Origin: Gemmatimonadota bacterium
GTDB taxonomy: Bacteria; Gemmatimonadota; Gemmatimonadetes; Palauibacterales; KS3-K002
Length of the DNA stretch: 62,236 nt
Direction of reading: 5' to 3'
Assembly (NCBI GenBank): GCA_020344215.1
Contig: CP070815.1
Location: forward strand, 3,593,511-3,655,746
Positions 9,215-17,576 of the stretch are shown in pieces. The notes below the pieces were generated by a model. It worked only from the letters and a program-made list of their open reading frames with translations, made no database searches and was not told the origin of the DNA. The position numbers were made by a program, and so were the translations under genes. The first letter of the stretch is position 1. Each line of letters begins with the position of its first letter.

Positions 9215-10228
9215 TCAACCGACGTTACTCAGGTCGGCCTGGCTCAACAGCCACGCCGCCAGCTTGTCCACTTTAGACGCCACAGGGCCGGCGGCCGGGG
9301 CAGCGGCGGCCTCGGCTTCGGCCACCTCCGCACGCGGCTCGCCTGCCAGCGTCTTCAGCTGCTCCAACTCGTCCAGCTGCTGCCGGACGCTCGTGCCGCC
9401 CACCGCGCTCTTGGGTGTCTCCGCGGGCAGACTGATCAGCTCGAGGCGCGCGCCGGGGCTCGTACCGCCAGCCGGGTCGTGGATGAACTGAGCGGCAGAC
9501 GCCGGGACAAGGGCGGCGACCGCGGGCCCCTGCGCGGCGGCGAAGCGATCGAGACCGGTGGCTCCCGCTGTCTGGAGTACGAAAGTCGAGGGCGTGATCA
9601 ACCGTACGAGCGGCGCCGGCGCCATCTCACCGTTTACCACGAGCACCATCTTCACGTTCCCATCGAGGAACTCGGCGAGGTCACCGGCGTGAAGGTCGGC
9701 GCCCTCGAGCTCGATCACCAAGGGCGGCGCGAGCTGGCGCTCGGTCGGGTTCCAGCGCTCGAAGCCCAGAGGCTCGAGCTCTCCTTCCGCACCGTTCGCA
9801 CTCAGCTTCCCCACAGTGGCCAGACCTGCGAGCCGGGCGGCGGCAAAGCCGCGACCGAGCTCGGCCCAGCGGGCGGCGACGGCGTCGCGCAGGCGCGTCC
9901 CCGACTTCACCTTGACATGAAAAGAGCTATCGCCGCCGGCGGAGATGGCGCGGAGGATCTCGTACGCCTGCTCCACTTTCCGCAGCCGCTCGGGCTCCTC
10001 CGGTGCTTCGTCAGCGAGGACACTCGTGAAGCGCTCCACGTCGATACGACCCGCCGCGAATACGCCGAGCCGGGCAGTCGCGGTCCCGTCGCCAGTATCC
10101 TCTTGCCGCGCGTGACTCGAGAGGAATCCCCGCACCTCCTCGACCGTGGTCACCACCGCCGACCGGTACCTCTCGATCGGCTCGCCGAGCGCGCGCAGTG
10201 CCGTTTCTATGCGTGAGTCAGACGGCAT
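9215..10228 (-). CDS. Uncharacterised cysteine-free protein inside the kor-rnf operon
   Basis: I do not recognise this 337-aa protein. It contains no cysteine, so it is not an iron-sulfur carrier, and it has no signal peptide or membrane helix. The N terminus (about 1-40) looks helical. The middle (about 160-285) alternates strand-like hydrophobic runs, for example PLVIELEGADLHAGD and VKMVLVVNGE. The C terminus (about 290-337) is a helix, an Ala/Glu-rich linker and a last short helix. It overlaps korB by 11 bp and ends five bases before rnfB, so it is certainly co-translated with them. An assembly, docking or regulatory role for the oxidoreductase-Rnf system is only an inference from position. 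Confidence 0.85.
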   Translation of the reverse strand: MPSDSRIETALRALGEPIERYRSAVVTTVEEVRGFLSSHARQEDTGDGTATARLGVFAAGRIDVERFTSVLADEAPEEPERLRKVEQAYEILRAISAGGDSSFHVKVKSGTRLRDAVAARWAELGRGFAAARLAGLATVGKLSANGAEGELEPLGFERWNPTERQLAPPLVIELEGADLHAGDLAEFLDGNVKMVLVVNGEMAPAPLVRLITPSTFVLQTAGATGLDRFAAAQGPAVAALVPASAAQFIHDPAGGTSPGARLELISLPAETPKSAVGGTSVRQQLDELEQLKTLAGEPRAEVAEAEAAAAPAAGPVASKVDKLAAWLLSQADLSNVG

Positions 10229-11171
10229 AACGATCCAACTCCTCGTTGAGCAGCTTGACCCGCTCCTCGGCCGTCCGCGCTGGCAACCGACGGACTTCCT
10301 CGTAGCGCGGTAGGCCTTCGTTCCTGTAGAAGATCCCGATGCGCATCCGATCGCTGTCCTGTGCGAGCCGGTACGCCTCGTTCAGATTGCTCGGATCGTG
10401 GATGACCTGGTTCTTGTAGATCTGATCGAGATCCGGGATATGGATCCCATCGTCGTGGATCAGCATCTCGATCAGGTCCGGCGAGCGCACCGCGTCTTCG
10501 TAAATCTTGCTCGTGTAGACCGGGCAGCGTTGCAGGATACGGATGAAGGCGAATCCCTTGTGGTGGTACGCCGCCTTCAGCGTCTCGAACAAGTGCTGTG
10601 GAATCCACTCCGCCGTCTGGGCGACGAACGAGGCGTTCGTGACTCCGAGCGTGGCGGTCAGCGGGTTCAGCGGCCGTAGGTAGCTGCCGTGCGGCTGCGT
10701 GTTGCTCGGGAACCGCAGCGGCGTCGTCGGCGACGTCTGCCCCTTGGTCAGCCCGTACATGTTGTTGTCGAGCAGCATCGCCACCATGTCCGCGTTGTAG
10801 CGGGTCGCATGGATCCAGTGACCGGCGCCGATCGAGCAGCAGTCGCCGTCGCCCATCGTGACGAAGACGTGCAGCTCGGGCCGCTCCAGCTTGATGCCGA
10901 TGGCGACCGGGAGCGCGCGGCCATGCAGGCCGTGGAACCCGTAGGTCTTCACGTAGTGCGGGAACCGGCTCGAGCAGCCGATCCCCGACACTAAGACCGT
11001 TTCCTCCGGCTTCAGCTGCTCCTCCTCCAGGAGCCGCTGGACCGCGGTCAGGATGCTGTGGTCACCGCACCCGGGGCACCAGCGCGCGATAGCGCCCTGG
11101 TAGTCATCCATGTCGAAGTGACGTTCATCGATGACACCGCAACCCAGCAGCGAGCATCCGTAGTGCGTCAT
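10218..11171 (-). CDS. korB: 2-oxoacid:ferredoxin oxidoreductase, beta (TPP) subunit
   Basis: TPP-binding subunit of a heteromeric 2-oxoacid:ferredoxin oxidoreductase (KorB/PorB family, 317 aa). The TPP/Mg motif GDGD is at residues 107-110 with the paired Asn near 136-137. Cluster cysteines are visible as WCPGCG (C32, C35), C66 and a late Cys in LQRCPVY. The short YGLTKGQTSPT stretch is typical of the family. Translation is coupled to korA by a four-base overlap. The 2-oxoglutarate type is favoured by the two-gene organisation, but the substrate cannot be fixed from sequence alone. Confidence 0.93.
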   Translation of the reverse strand: MTHYGCSLLGCGVIDERHFDMDDYQGAIARWCPGCGDHSILTAVQRLLEEEQLKPEETVLVSGIGCSSRFPHYVKTYGFHGLHGRALPVAIGIKLERPELHVFVTMGDGDCCSIGAGHWIHATRYNADMVAMLLDNNMYGLTKGQTSPTTPLRFPSNTQPHGSYLRPLNPLTATLGVTNASFVAQTAEWIPQHLFETLKAAYHHKGFAFIRILQRCPVYTSKIYEDAVRSPDLIEMLIHDDGIHIPDLDQIYKNQVIHDPSNLNEAYRLAQDSDRMRIGIFYRNEGLPRYEEVRRLPARTAEERVKLLNEELDRYAV

Positions 11172-13087
11172 ACCTGCACCCCCATCTCCAGTCTCTGCTT
11201 AATCGCCTTCAGGATCTTGCCGGGGCGGAGCGGCTGTCCCGGCACGCGCGACCAGCAGTCCACGTCGACCAGCGTGGCCTCGCGCAGCAGGCGGCAGAGC
11301 TGCGCGCGGCGCCGGTTCTCCTCCGTGACGTACGGGTCGTCCGGTTCGTCACTGTAATTGATCTCGACGGTCATCACTCGATCGAACCGGCTGAACATCT
11401 GCTTGAGCCCCGGCGGCAGCGGTGAGAGGAAGGTGATGTGACAGGACGAGACCGAGAGCCCCTCGGCCCGCGCCCGATCCACCGCTTCCTCGATTGCACC
11501 CCTGGTGCTACCCCAGCCGACGACCAGCAGGTCACCCGAGTCGTCGCCGCGGATCTCGGGCGGTTTCAGTGTCGACTGCAGGACGGCCATCTTGCGGCTG
11601 CGCATCTGGCAACCGCGCTGGTGACTGTCCGGGTCGTAAGCCACCTTGCTCCACTCGTTGTGCGCCAGGCCCGTGGCCGTGTACATGCCACCGGGCTGCC
11701 CGGGAACGCGCCGCTGCGCCAGACCGGTCCGCGGATCCCAATCGTAAGGCGGCTTGTCCTCCGGCACCGGCGCGAGGCCGATAGGCGCCTGCTGCCAGCG
11801 CGCGTCGACCTGCGGCCGCACAAACGGCTGCACGCCCGTCGCCAGGTTCGCGTCGGTCAAGACGATCACCACCGTCTTGAACGCCTCCGCGATGCGGCGC
11901 GCCGTGATCATGCTGTGGAAGCACTCATCGATCGTCGCCGCCGCCATGACCACGTGCGGCGCGTCACCGTGCTGGCCGAAGCAGGCGGTCAACAGGTCCG
12001 ACTGCTCGGCTTTCGTCGGAAGCCCGGTACTCGGGCCACCGCGCTGCACGTCCACCACCACGAGCGGTACCTCGAGCATCACCGCCAGACCGAGGAACTC
12101 CTGCTTGAGGGAGAGTCCGGGGCCCGAGGTAATCGTGCATGCGACCTTGCCGGAGTACGACGCGCCGATAGCGACACCGACGGCGGCGATCTCATCTTCG
12201 GCCTGGTGGACGACGCCGCCGAACCTCTCGAAGACATCGCCCAGGTAGTGTGAGGCGGAGGTGGCCGGCGTGATCGGATACATCGAACAGAGCTCCATCC
12301 CTGCAGCGATCACCCCCATGCCGACCGCCTCGTTCCCGTTCATCACCACCTTCGGGACATCCGACGGCACGGTAGGCACCTCGATGCGGAAATCGAGGTT
12401 CTTCTGCGCCCAGGCGTAGCCGGCCTCCATCAGCTCCACGTTCCGCTGGTAGATATCCTCACCCTTCTTGCGAAACTGGTGGGCGATCTGGCCGCGGATG
12501 AGCTCCTGGTCCCGATCGTAGATCCAGGCGAGCATGCCGAGGGCGAACATGTTCTTTCCGCGGCGCGTGTCGTCCACGATCTTGAGGCACTCTTCCTCCA
12601 TCGGGACCTCGATGATCCGGTAGTCGTGTTTGGAGAGCTCCTTGAGTCCCTCCTCCCACTCCTTCCGGATGTCCTCGTCAGGGTGCGTCGCCCACTGGTT
12701 CTCCAGCAGCACGATCGCATCCTCGGCCAGCGCCCCGAGCTCGATCCGCCCCAGCAGCACCTGCTCGTTGAAGGCCACCACCAGGTTCGTCGCATCGCCC
12801 CAGTTGGTGACCTCTTCCGTCCCGAAGCGGATCCGGTTGCCGCTGCCACCCGCCTTGCTCCGGGCCGGCGGCTGGATCTCGGCCGGGATGATCTCCACCG
12901 TCCAAGCGCCGTTCCCCATCTTCGCGCAGACCGCGCCGAAGATCTGGCCGCACTTCTGGGCACCCTCGCCGGAGTCGGACACGATCTCCACCGTCGTCTC
13001 CGGCACCCGGATGACCTCGGGCCCCTCCTTCTCGGCAGCTTTGCCGCGCCGCTTCTTCTTGCTCGCCGCGCGCGTCTTGGTCGCCAC
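11168..13087 (-). CDS. korA: 2-oxoacid:acceptor oxidoreductase, fused gamma-alpha subunit
   Basis: KorA-type subunit of 639 aa. A gamma domain (about residues 30-215) is fused to the alpha/pyrimidine domain (about 235-600), the usual two-gene KorAB layout. Family features include MYPITPATSASHYLGD and TITSGPGLSLKQEFLGLA. The first 22 residues are a very basic Lys/Arg-rich tail, possibly an unstructured leader. The start is GTG 13087 with a GAGAGG element somewhat far upstream. It is the first gene of the operon running leftward, after a 360-bp spacer. Confidence 0.92.
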   Translation of the reverse strand: MATKTRAASKKKRRGKAAEKEGPEVIRVPETTVEIVSDSGEGAQKCGQIFGAVCAKMGNGAWTVEIIPAEIQPPARSKAGGSGNRIRFGTEEVTNWGDATNLVVAFNEQVLLGRIELGALAEDAIVLLENQWATHPDEDIRKEWEEGLKELSKHDYRIIEVPMEEECLKIVDDTRRGKNMFALGMLAWIYDRDQELIRGQIAHQFRKKGEDIYQRNVELMEAGYAWAQKNLDFRIEVPTVPSDVPKVVMNGNEAVGMGVIAAGMELCSMYPITPATSASHYLGDVFERFGGVVHQAEDEIAAVGVAIGASYSGKVACTITSGPGLSLKQEFLGLAVMLEVPLVVVDVQRGGPSTGLPTKAEQSDLLTACFGQHGDAPHVVMAAATIDECFHSMITARRIAEAFKTVVIVLTDANLATGVQPFVRPQVDARWQQAPIGLAPVPEDKPPYDWDPRTGLAQRRVPGQPGGMYTATGLAHNEWSKVAYDPDSHQRGCQMRSRKMAVLQSTLKPPEIRGDDSGDLLVVGWGSTRGAIEEAVDRARAEGLSVSSCHITFLSPLPPGLKQMFSRFDRVMTVEINYSDEPDDPYVTEENRRRAQLCRLLREATLVDVDCWSRVPGQPLRPGKILKAIKQRLEMGVQV

Positions 13088-13447
13088 GATGTCCGATCCT
13101 CTCTCGCTTGAGCCCGTCCGAGGACCCAGGAATCCCCACCTACGTGGGGAGCGTCAGCCCGGGCCCTCTATCCCTGACCCCCCGGTTCCCCTATTCCCTC
13201 TATCAATATTCGACAATTCCCGTCTGTTCCAGGCACGCCTCTTCCCCGCCCCTTTTTGGCGTATTTCGTGCCACAAATCCGCTAAATATAAGCACGCCGT
13301 AACTCCCAACGCCACAATCAGTTCACACGTATGAACGGTGTACACCGCCTCACCGCAGGGCGTGGTCTGGGGCATTCTGCCCCATCCCGGGGAGATCGGA
13401 CAGAACTTCCCGCCTCGGAAGTCCTGAAACTGAATGCAGTTAAGCGA
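13088..13447. promoter_or_regulatory. Intergenic region upstream of korA with several dyads
   Basis: A 360-bp spacer between the nosY stop and the korA start. It should hold the promoter of the kor-nifJ-rnf operon (reading left) and the end of the nos transcript. Visible dyads are a hairpin at 13133-13150 (TCCCCAC/GTGGGGA, 4-nt loop) in the likely korA leader and a 16-bp imperfect palindrome at 13321-13336. That palindrome abuts a perfect 12-bp palindrome CGGTGTACACCG at 13336-13347, and a 7-bp hairpin lies at 13368-13384. An AT-rich island around 13276-13310 is the best place for a promoter, but I see no clean -35/-10 pair. Confidence 0.45.
13401..13426 (-). terminator. Possible terminator hairpin after nosY
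   Basis: Inverted repeat CAGAACTTCC / GGAAGTCCTG around a six-base loop (10-bp stem with one G-U), 22 bp past the nosY stop. It lacks a clear U-tract on the minus strand, so intrinsic termination is plausible but not certain. Confidence 0.4.
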
Positions 13448-14287
13448 TCAGAGGGGTGACCGGGGCTGCGGGCGCCGGAACCGCCACCAGGCGAGAACCG
13501 TGGGAAGAATGGTCCAAAGCAGCAGAGTGACCAGGCAGAGGGCGATCATCCACCCGGCACCGAGGGTGGTGACCCATGCTCCGCCCACCGGACCGAGGAG
13601 ACTTCCGTCGCTGTCGAGGCTTGCGATCACCCCGAGCCGGAAAGCCTCGACGGGGTTCGCAAAAGCCCAGATCGTAACGATGAAGCGGGGCAGGCCCCAG
13701 TGCAGCACCAGCCCCATGAGCCCCAGGGTTCCCAGGCCGACGGCAATGATCCAGAGAATGAGGCCGGCGCTAGTGGCACGGGCCCGTGAGCGAGCAAGAG
13801 CCGAGCAGAGGAGGCCGATGGCGACGAAGGCCTGGGCGAGCAGCAGTGTGAGGGCGAGCAGAAGAGCGACAAGCTGCCACGGCGTGCCGCCGGATACCGC
13901 AACTGCCCCGGCGAACCCAAACCCAAGGGAGAGCGAGAGCGAGACGGCAAGACTCACTCCCAACCACTTGCCCCAGAACAGCTCGCCGAAGGAGATCGGC
14001 TGGCTGACCAAGTACTCGAGGCTGCCGGTCTCCCGCTCGCCGGCGATAGCGGCGGTGGCCGGGAATAGCGCCATTAGCGGAACGAAGAGTAGTGCCAGGT
14101 GCACCAGACCGGCCATAAGCTTGGCGAACCCGCGGTACCCATAGACTTGCGAGCCGCTCAACCCAAAGAGCGTGAGAGCCACGGCACCGGCCAGGAAGAC
14201 AGCCGAGTAGGTCACGAACCAGCGTGACCTGAGCGACTCGCCCAGCTCGCGGCGGACCAGGGTACGCAAGACCTCAGCGCGACTCAC
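13448..14287 (-). CDS. nosY: NosY-type ABC transporter permease
   Basis: Membrane permease of the NosFY transporter used in maturation of the N2O reductase copper site. It has about six hydrophobic helices and the ABC-2 family run GERETGSLEYLVSQPIS, followed by FGELFWGKWLGV. I chose GTG 14287 (279 aa). It overlaps the nosF stop by 14 bp and gives a start VSRAEVLRTLVRREL typical of NosY, while a longer frame opening at 14320 adds 11 unlikely residues. Last gene of the nos operon. Confidence 0.88.
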   Translation of the reverse strand: MSRAEVLRTLVRRELGESLRSRWFVTYSAVFLAGAVALTLFGLSGSQVYGYRGFAKLMAGLVHLALLFVPLMALFPATAAIAGERETGSLEYLVSQPISFGELFWGKWLGVSLAVSLSLSLGFGFAGAVAVSGGTPWQLVALLLALTLLLAQAFVAIGLLCSALARSRARATSAGLILWIIAVGLGTLGLMGLVLHWGLPRFIVTIWAFANPVEAFRLGVIASLDSDGSLLGPVGGAWVTTLGAGWMIALCLVTLLLWTILPTVLAWWRFRRPQPRSPL

Positions 14288-15209
14288 CGCTCCCGCCCTT
14301 GACGAAGAAGCCCCGCACAATCTCCTCGAGAGACGGCCCTACGACCCAAAACTCCTCGATCGGGACACCAGCCTGCCGCAGTCCGGACAGCGCGTCCACC
14401 CGGGCGGCGGCGGGAAGCTGGACCGCGACGTGCTTGCCGTTTGCCATCACAGCCTCTTCACCGGCAAGCTCTATGAACTTCTGTCGGGCATCGTCGCGTC
14501 GCTCTTGCACTGTGCGAATCCACAGCCAGCTGTCGGCGCGTGCCGCCGCCCGTAACTCGTCGAGCGTCCCGTCGAATACCCGCCGGCCGTCGTGGAGTAT
14601 CCAGATGCGGTCGGCAACCATCTCGACCTCGTCGAGGCGGTGAGAGGCCAGCAACAAGGTGGTATCTTCGTCGACAGCCCGCAGGACTCGCATGAACTCG
14701 CCACGGGCCTGCGGATCGAGGTTCGCCGTAGGTTCGTCGAGCAGCAGCACGGGCGGATCGGCGGCCAGCGCTACCGCCAGCAGCGCCTTCTGCACCATCC
14801 CACCCGATAGCTCACGCAGCGACAGGGCAGCCGTCTCATCGAGCGGCAGTCCCAGCGCCTCGAGGCGGCCGGCGATCCGGCGCTCGGGGATACCGCGCAG
14901 GGCCGAGAAGAACTCCACGAGTGAGCCGAGTGTCATGGAGAAGAGCGGTGGCCGCTGCGGGACGTAGCCCACGCGGCCGCGCGCCCGCTTGCCCGCCGTC
15001 GCTACGTCGACACCATCGATGAGTACCGACCCTTCGAACGCCAGCAAGCCCATCAGGCAGCGCAGCAGCGTTGTCTTACCCGCCCCGTTGAGCCCCAGAA
15101 GCGCCAGGCGTCGGCCACGCTCTACAGTGAAGTCGAGGTCATCCAGCACGACCCGCGACCCGAAGCGCTTGACAAGTCCGCGAGCCTCGATCATAGGGGC
15201 CACCTCCAC
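14274..15209 (-). CDS. nosF: NosF-type ABC transporter ATP-binding protein
   Basis: ATPase partner of NosY, 311 aa. Walker A is LNGAGKTTLL, the signature is LSGGMVQ, Walker B is VLLLDEPTANLDP, and a switch His follows in LLLASHRLDE. A C-terminal domain of about 100 residues follows the ATPase core, usual for this subfamily. It overlaps nosD upstream by 19 bp and nosY downstream. General ABC-2 exporters look similar, so the nos context decides the call. Confidence 0.92.
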   Translation of the reverse strand: MEVAPMIEARGLVKRFGSRVVLDDLDFTVERGRRLALLGLNGAGKTTLLRCLMGLLAFEGSVLIDGVDVATAGKRARGRVGYVPQRPPLFSMTLGSLVEFFSALRGIPERRIAGRLEALGLPLDETAALSLRELSGGMVQKALLAVALAADPPVLLLDEPTANLDPQARGEFMRVLRAVDEDTTLLLASHRLDEVEMVADRIWILHDGRRVFDGTLDELRAAARADSWLWIRTVQERRDDARQKFIELAGEEAVMANGKHVAVQLPAAARVDALSGLRQAGVPIEEFWVVGPSLEEIVRGFFVKGGSGESR

Positions 15210-16540
15210 ACCCCCCAGAGCGAGATCCCGGCCAACGTCAGCCAGAGAGCTGCGGCCAGCGGCGCCCCGCCGGACGACGAGCGCGGCGGCTCGAATGGTA
15301 CCGAGGAGCCGAGTTCGAGGAGCTCGGGCCGCTCACCCAGCGGCTTGGGCGTCAAATCCACGACAATGGGCTGCGGCTCGAGGAGTGGGAAGAACCTGCC
15401 CAACGCATCAAGCGTGGCGGCCGCCGGACTGAACTCGAACAGTCGGAGATCGGGGTGACGTGCAAACAAGTCGTCGGAGAGCCGGTCGATGCGGTACGGC
15501 AGATCGAGCTCCCCGTCCCCATCGGCATCCCACTGCGCGGCGTCCTCCCAGCGATTGCCCACCCAACGGTTCGCCAGGGCCGTGCCGCCGCCGGATACAG
15601 AAACGTCGCGCACATTCGAGATGAAGGCGTTGCCGCTGAACTCGTTCTGACGAACCGCCGGCTGCAGCACCACAGCCGCATCGTTATAGGCGAAGATGTT
15701 GTCCCTGACAGTGTTCTCGGCGTCGCGGGCGCTCGGCGAGTTATCCAGGTAAAGGCCCACCCGGTTCTGAACGATCAAGTTGCCGGCGACCTCTATGCGG
15801 TCCGCGTCCTTCAAACCGATCCCGAAGCCGCTATGCCCCGTCGCTTGCGCGAAGACGTTCGCGCGCAGAGTGATATCGGAGGAGTACATGATGAACGCGG
15901 CGACATCGTTACGCGCAAACTCGTTGCGCTCGAACAGGTTGTCGCTGCTGTACATGTAGTGGAGGCCGTAGCGGCCGTCCGTAACAAGGTTGTTGCGGAA
16001 GACGAGCCCGTGGCTGAAGTAGACGACTACATCTCGTGTGCGGCGAACGACGTTCCCCTCGACCAGAGCGGCGTTGCTGTTCCAGAGCCGAATACCGTCG
16101 CCTCGCATGCCGAGCGGCCGGTCCTTGCCAGCCACCCGGTTGCCGGTGACCCGGCTGCCATCGCTGTCCTTCAGGTAGATGCCGAACAGCACATCCTCGA
16201 GCACGTTGTCGCTGATCAGGCATGAGTCGGCGAGGACCAGGACGCCGGCGTCCTCCTGATCCAGGAGCCTGCCCGACCCACGGATCTCGAAGCCGGAGAT
16301 CACGCTCGGCGCTCGCATCTCGACGACGGTGCCCTTCCCCTCCCCCTCGATCACAGGGCGGCCCTCGCCGATGAGCACGACCGGTACCTCGATGACGACT
16401 CTCTCCCGATAGACTCCCGCCGCCACCAGAATCGTGTCACCCGGCCGGGCCGCGGCGAGGGCGGCCCCGATGCTCGGATACCGCCCCGCCGGACCCACGT
16501 TGAGGGCCTGAGTGATCACGAGGACTGCGGTCCAGAACAT
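15191..16540 (-). CDS. nosD: NosD periplasmic copper-site maturation protein
   Basis: NosD is a periplasmic right-handed parallel beta-helix protein needed to build the copper-sulfide centre of NosZ. This 449-aa protein has an N-terminal signal segment. The family opening PAGRYPSIGAALAAARPGDT follows, then many repeated N-x-V/F turns of a beta-helix (about residues 90-330). A C-terminal membrane anchor (about 425-445) completes it. It lies between the 204-aa membrane protein and nosF. Confidence 0.93.
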   Translation of the reverse strand: MFWTAVLVITQALNVGPAGRYPSIGAALAAARPGDTILVAAGVYRERVVIEVPVVLIGEGRPVIEGEGKGTVVEMRAPSVISGFEIRGSGRLLDQEDAGVLVLADSCLISDNVLEDVLFGIYLKDSDGSRVTGNRVAGKDRPLGMRGDGIRLWNSNAALVEGNVVRRTRDVVVYFSHGLVFRNNLVTDGRYGLHYMYSSDNLFERNEFARNDVAAFIMYSSDITLRANVFAQATGHSGFGIGLKDADRIEVAGNLIVQNRVGLYLDNSPSARDAENTVRDNIFAYNDAAVVLQPAVRQNEFSGNAFISNVRDVSVSGGGTALANRWVGNRWEDAAQWDADGDGELDLPYRIDRLSDDLFARHPDLRLFEFSPAAATLDALGRFFPLLEPQPIVVDLTPKPLGERPELLELGSSVPFEPPRSSSGGAPLAAALWLTLAGISLWGVWRWPL

Positions 16541-16546
16541 CGCTTC

Positions 16547-17161
16547 TCAGCTCTCGAGCGCCGGAGCCGTATCGGCCCCGCGGCGTCGCCACTCGAAGAA
16601 CAGGGCGAGAGGACCCAGTAGGCCGGCGATCGCCATAATGATAGCGCCGGCCGCCGGCCAGCTTTCCACGGTGAAGTTGGCCACCTGGGTAGTGCCGATG
16701 AAGCTCGGCGTGAACGGCTTGATGCTGATCGGCGCGCCCGGCGACAGGTTATGCCCGTACTCGTAGAGCCAGTGCTGGAAATCGACGAGCATTACGAGTC
16801 CGAAGATCAGGAAATCGATCCAGCCGAGAGCACCGATCTCCAGCCGCGCCACCAGCGCAGCCAGCACGGCCAGCGCTAGAAAGCGCAGTATCAGGAACGG
16901 GATGAACCGGAACTCGGGGAACTCGTCCGGCTCGATCTCCTTCATCCCGATGTAGTGGTTCAGGATGTTCACTTCCTGGATCTCGCCCGCGACCTTGTGG
17001 GGGTAGATCGCCAGCGACAGCCCCTCTGGGTACTGCGGGGCAACGAGCGTAATCTTCCAGACGGGCAAGAACGCTGAGGGGATGAGCAAGAGTGCCGCCG
17101 CGACGACCACGATGCGCGACGTGCGCGACAGCTCCCCTCGAAAGAGCAGGGTTGGGCTCAT
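16547..17161 (-). CDS. nos-operon integral membrane protein of unknown function
   Basis: 204-aa protein with about four membrane helices (near residues 17-37, 88-108, 113-132 and 168-188). Two soluble stretches contain His, Tyr and acidic residues, for example NHYIGMKEIEPDEFPEF and FQHWLYEYGHNLSPGAPI. Proteins of this look accompany clade II nos clusters, to my recollection, without an assigned function. Copper delivery or quinol-to-cytochrome electron transfer are possible guesses. It starts with a four-base overlap of the preceding gene and ends seven bases before nosD, so it is an integral part of the operon. Confidence 0.85.
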   Translation of the reverse strand: MSPTLLFRGELSRTSRIVVVAAALLLIPSAFLPVWKITLVAPQYPEGLSLAIYPHKVAGEIQEVNILNHYIGMKEIEPDEFPEFRFIPFLILRFLALAVLAALVARLEIGALGWIDFLIFGLVMLVDFQHWLYEYGHNLSPGAPISIKPFTPSFIGTTQVANFTVESWPAAGAIIMAIAGLLGPLALFFEWRRRGADTAPALES

Positions 17162-17556
17162 CGCCGGCTCCCACCCGCGGCCAGCTTAGCGGCCAGCACC
17201 GCGGCCGTTCCCGCCTTCACGTAGTACTGCCAGGCCATGTTGCCCATGTTGGCCGCCTTCTCGAAATCCTCGACCGCCATAGCCTCCTTGGCCGCCGCCA
17301 GCGCCTGGTCTCCCTCGGCCAGCCAGCGACGAGCGTCGGTAAACTGGTCCTTCGCCACCGGGTGCTGTTCAGCGCCTGCCTGGGCGGCACTGACGAGCAC
17401 ACCCTCGACCAGCGCCTTAGTGCTGTCCGCCTGAGCGATCCAGTTCTCTGCCTTCGCCGTATCCTCGTCCTGATCCTGGGCGGCTACGCCCACGATGGCG
17501 TGCCCGCTCAACAGGGTGAGTGCAGCGACGGCAATAAGGAGCTTCTTCGTTCTCAT
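17158..17556 (-). CDS. Small secreted helical protein of the nos operon
   Basis: 132-aa protein with a Sec signal peptide (MRTKKLLIAVAALTLLSG, cleavage near AxA-QDQ). The mature part is Ala/Glu-rich and helical, with no cysteine. The start is ATG 17556: AAGGAG lies seven bases upstream, whereas a GTG at 17580 lacks a site and would overlap nosZ. The mature region, with repeated ADSTKALVEG- and WLAEGDQALAAAKEA-like helices, resembles a small helical bundle. Its role beside nosZ is unknown; a periplasmic chaperone for NosZ is an inference from position only. Confidence 0.82.
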   Translation of the reverse strand: MRTKKLLIAVAALTLLSGHAIVGVAAQDQDEDTAKAENWIAQADSTKALVEGVLVSAAQAGAEQHPVAKDQFTDARRWLAEGDQALAAAKEAMAVEDFEKAANMGNMAWQYYVKAGTAAVLAAKLAAGGSRR

Positions 17557-17576
17557 CGCCGATCTCCTTCCCGAGC

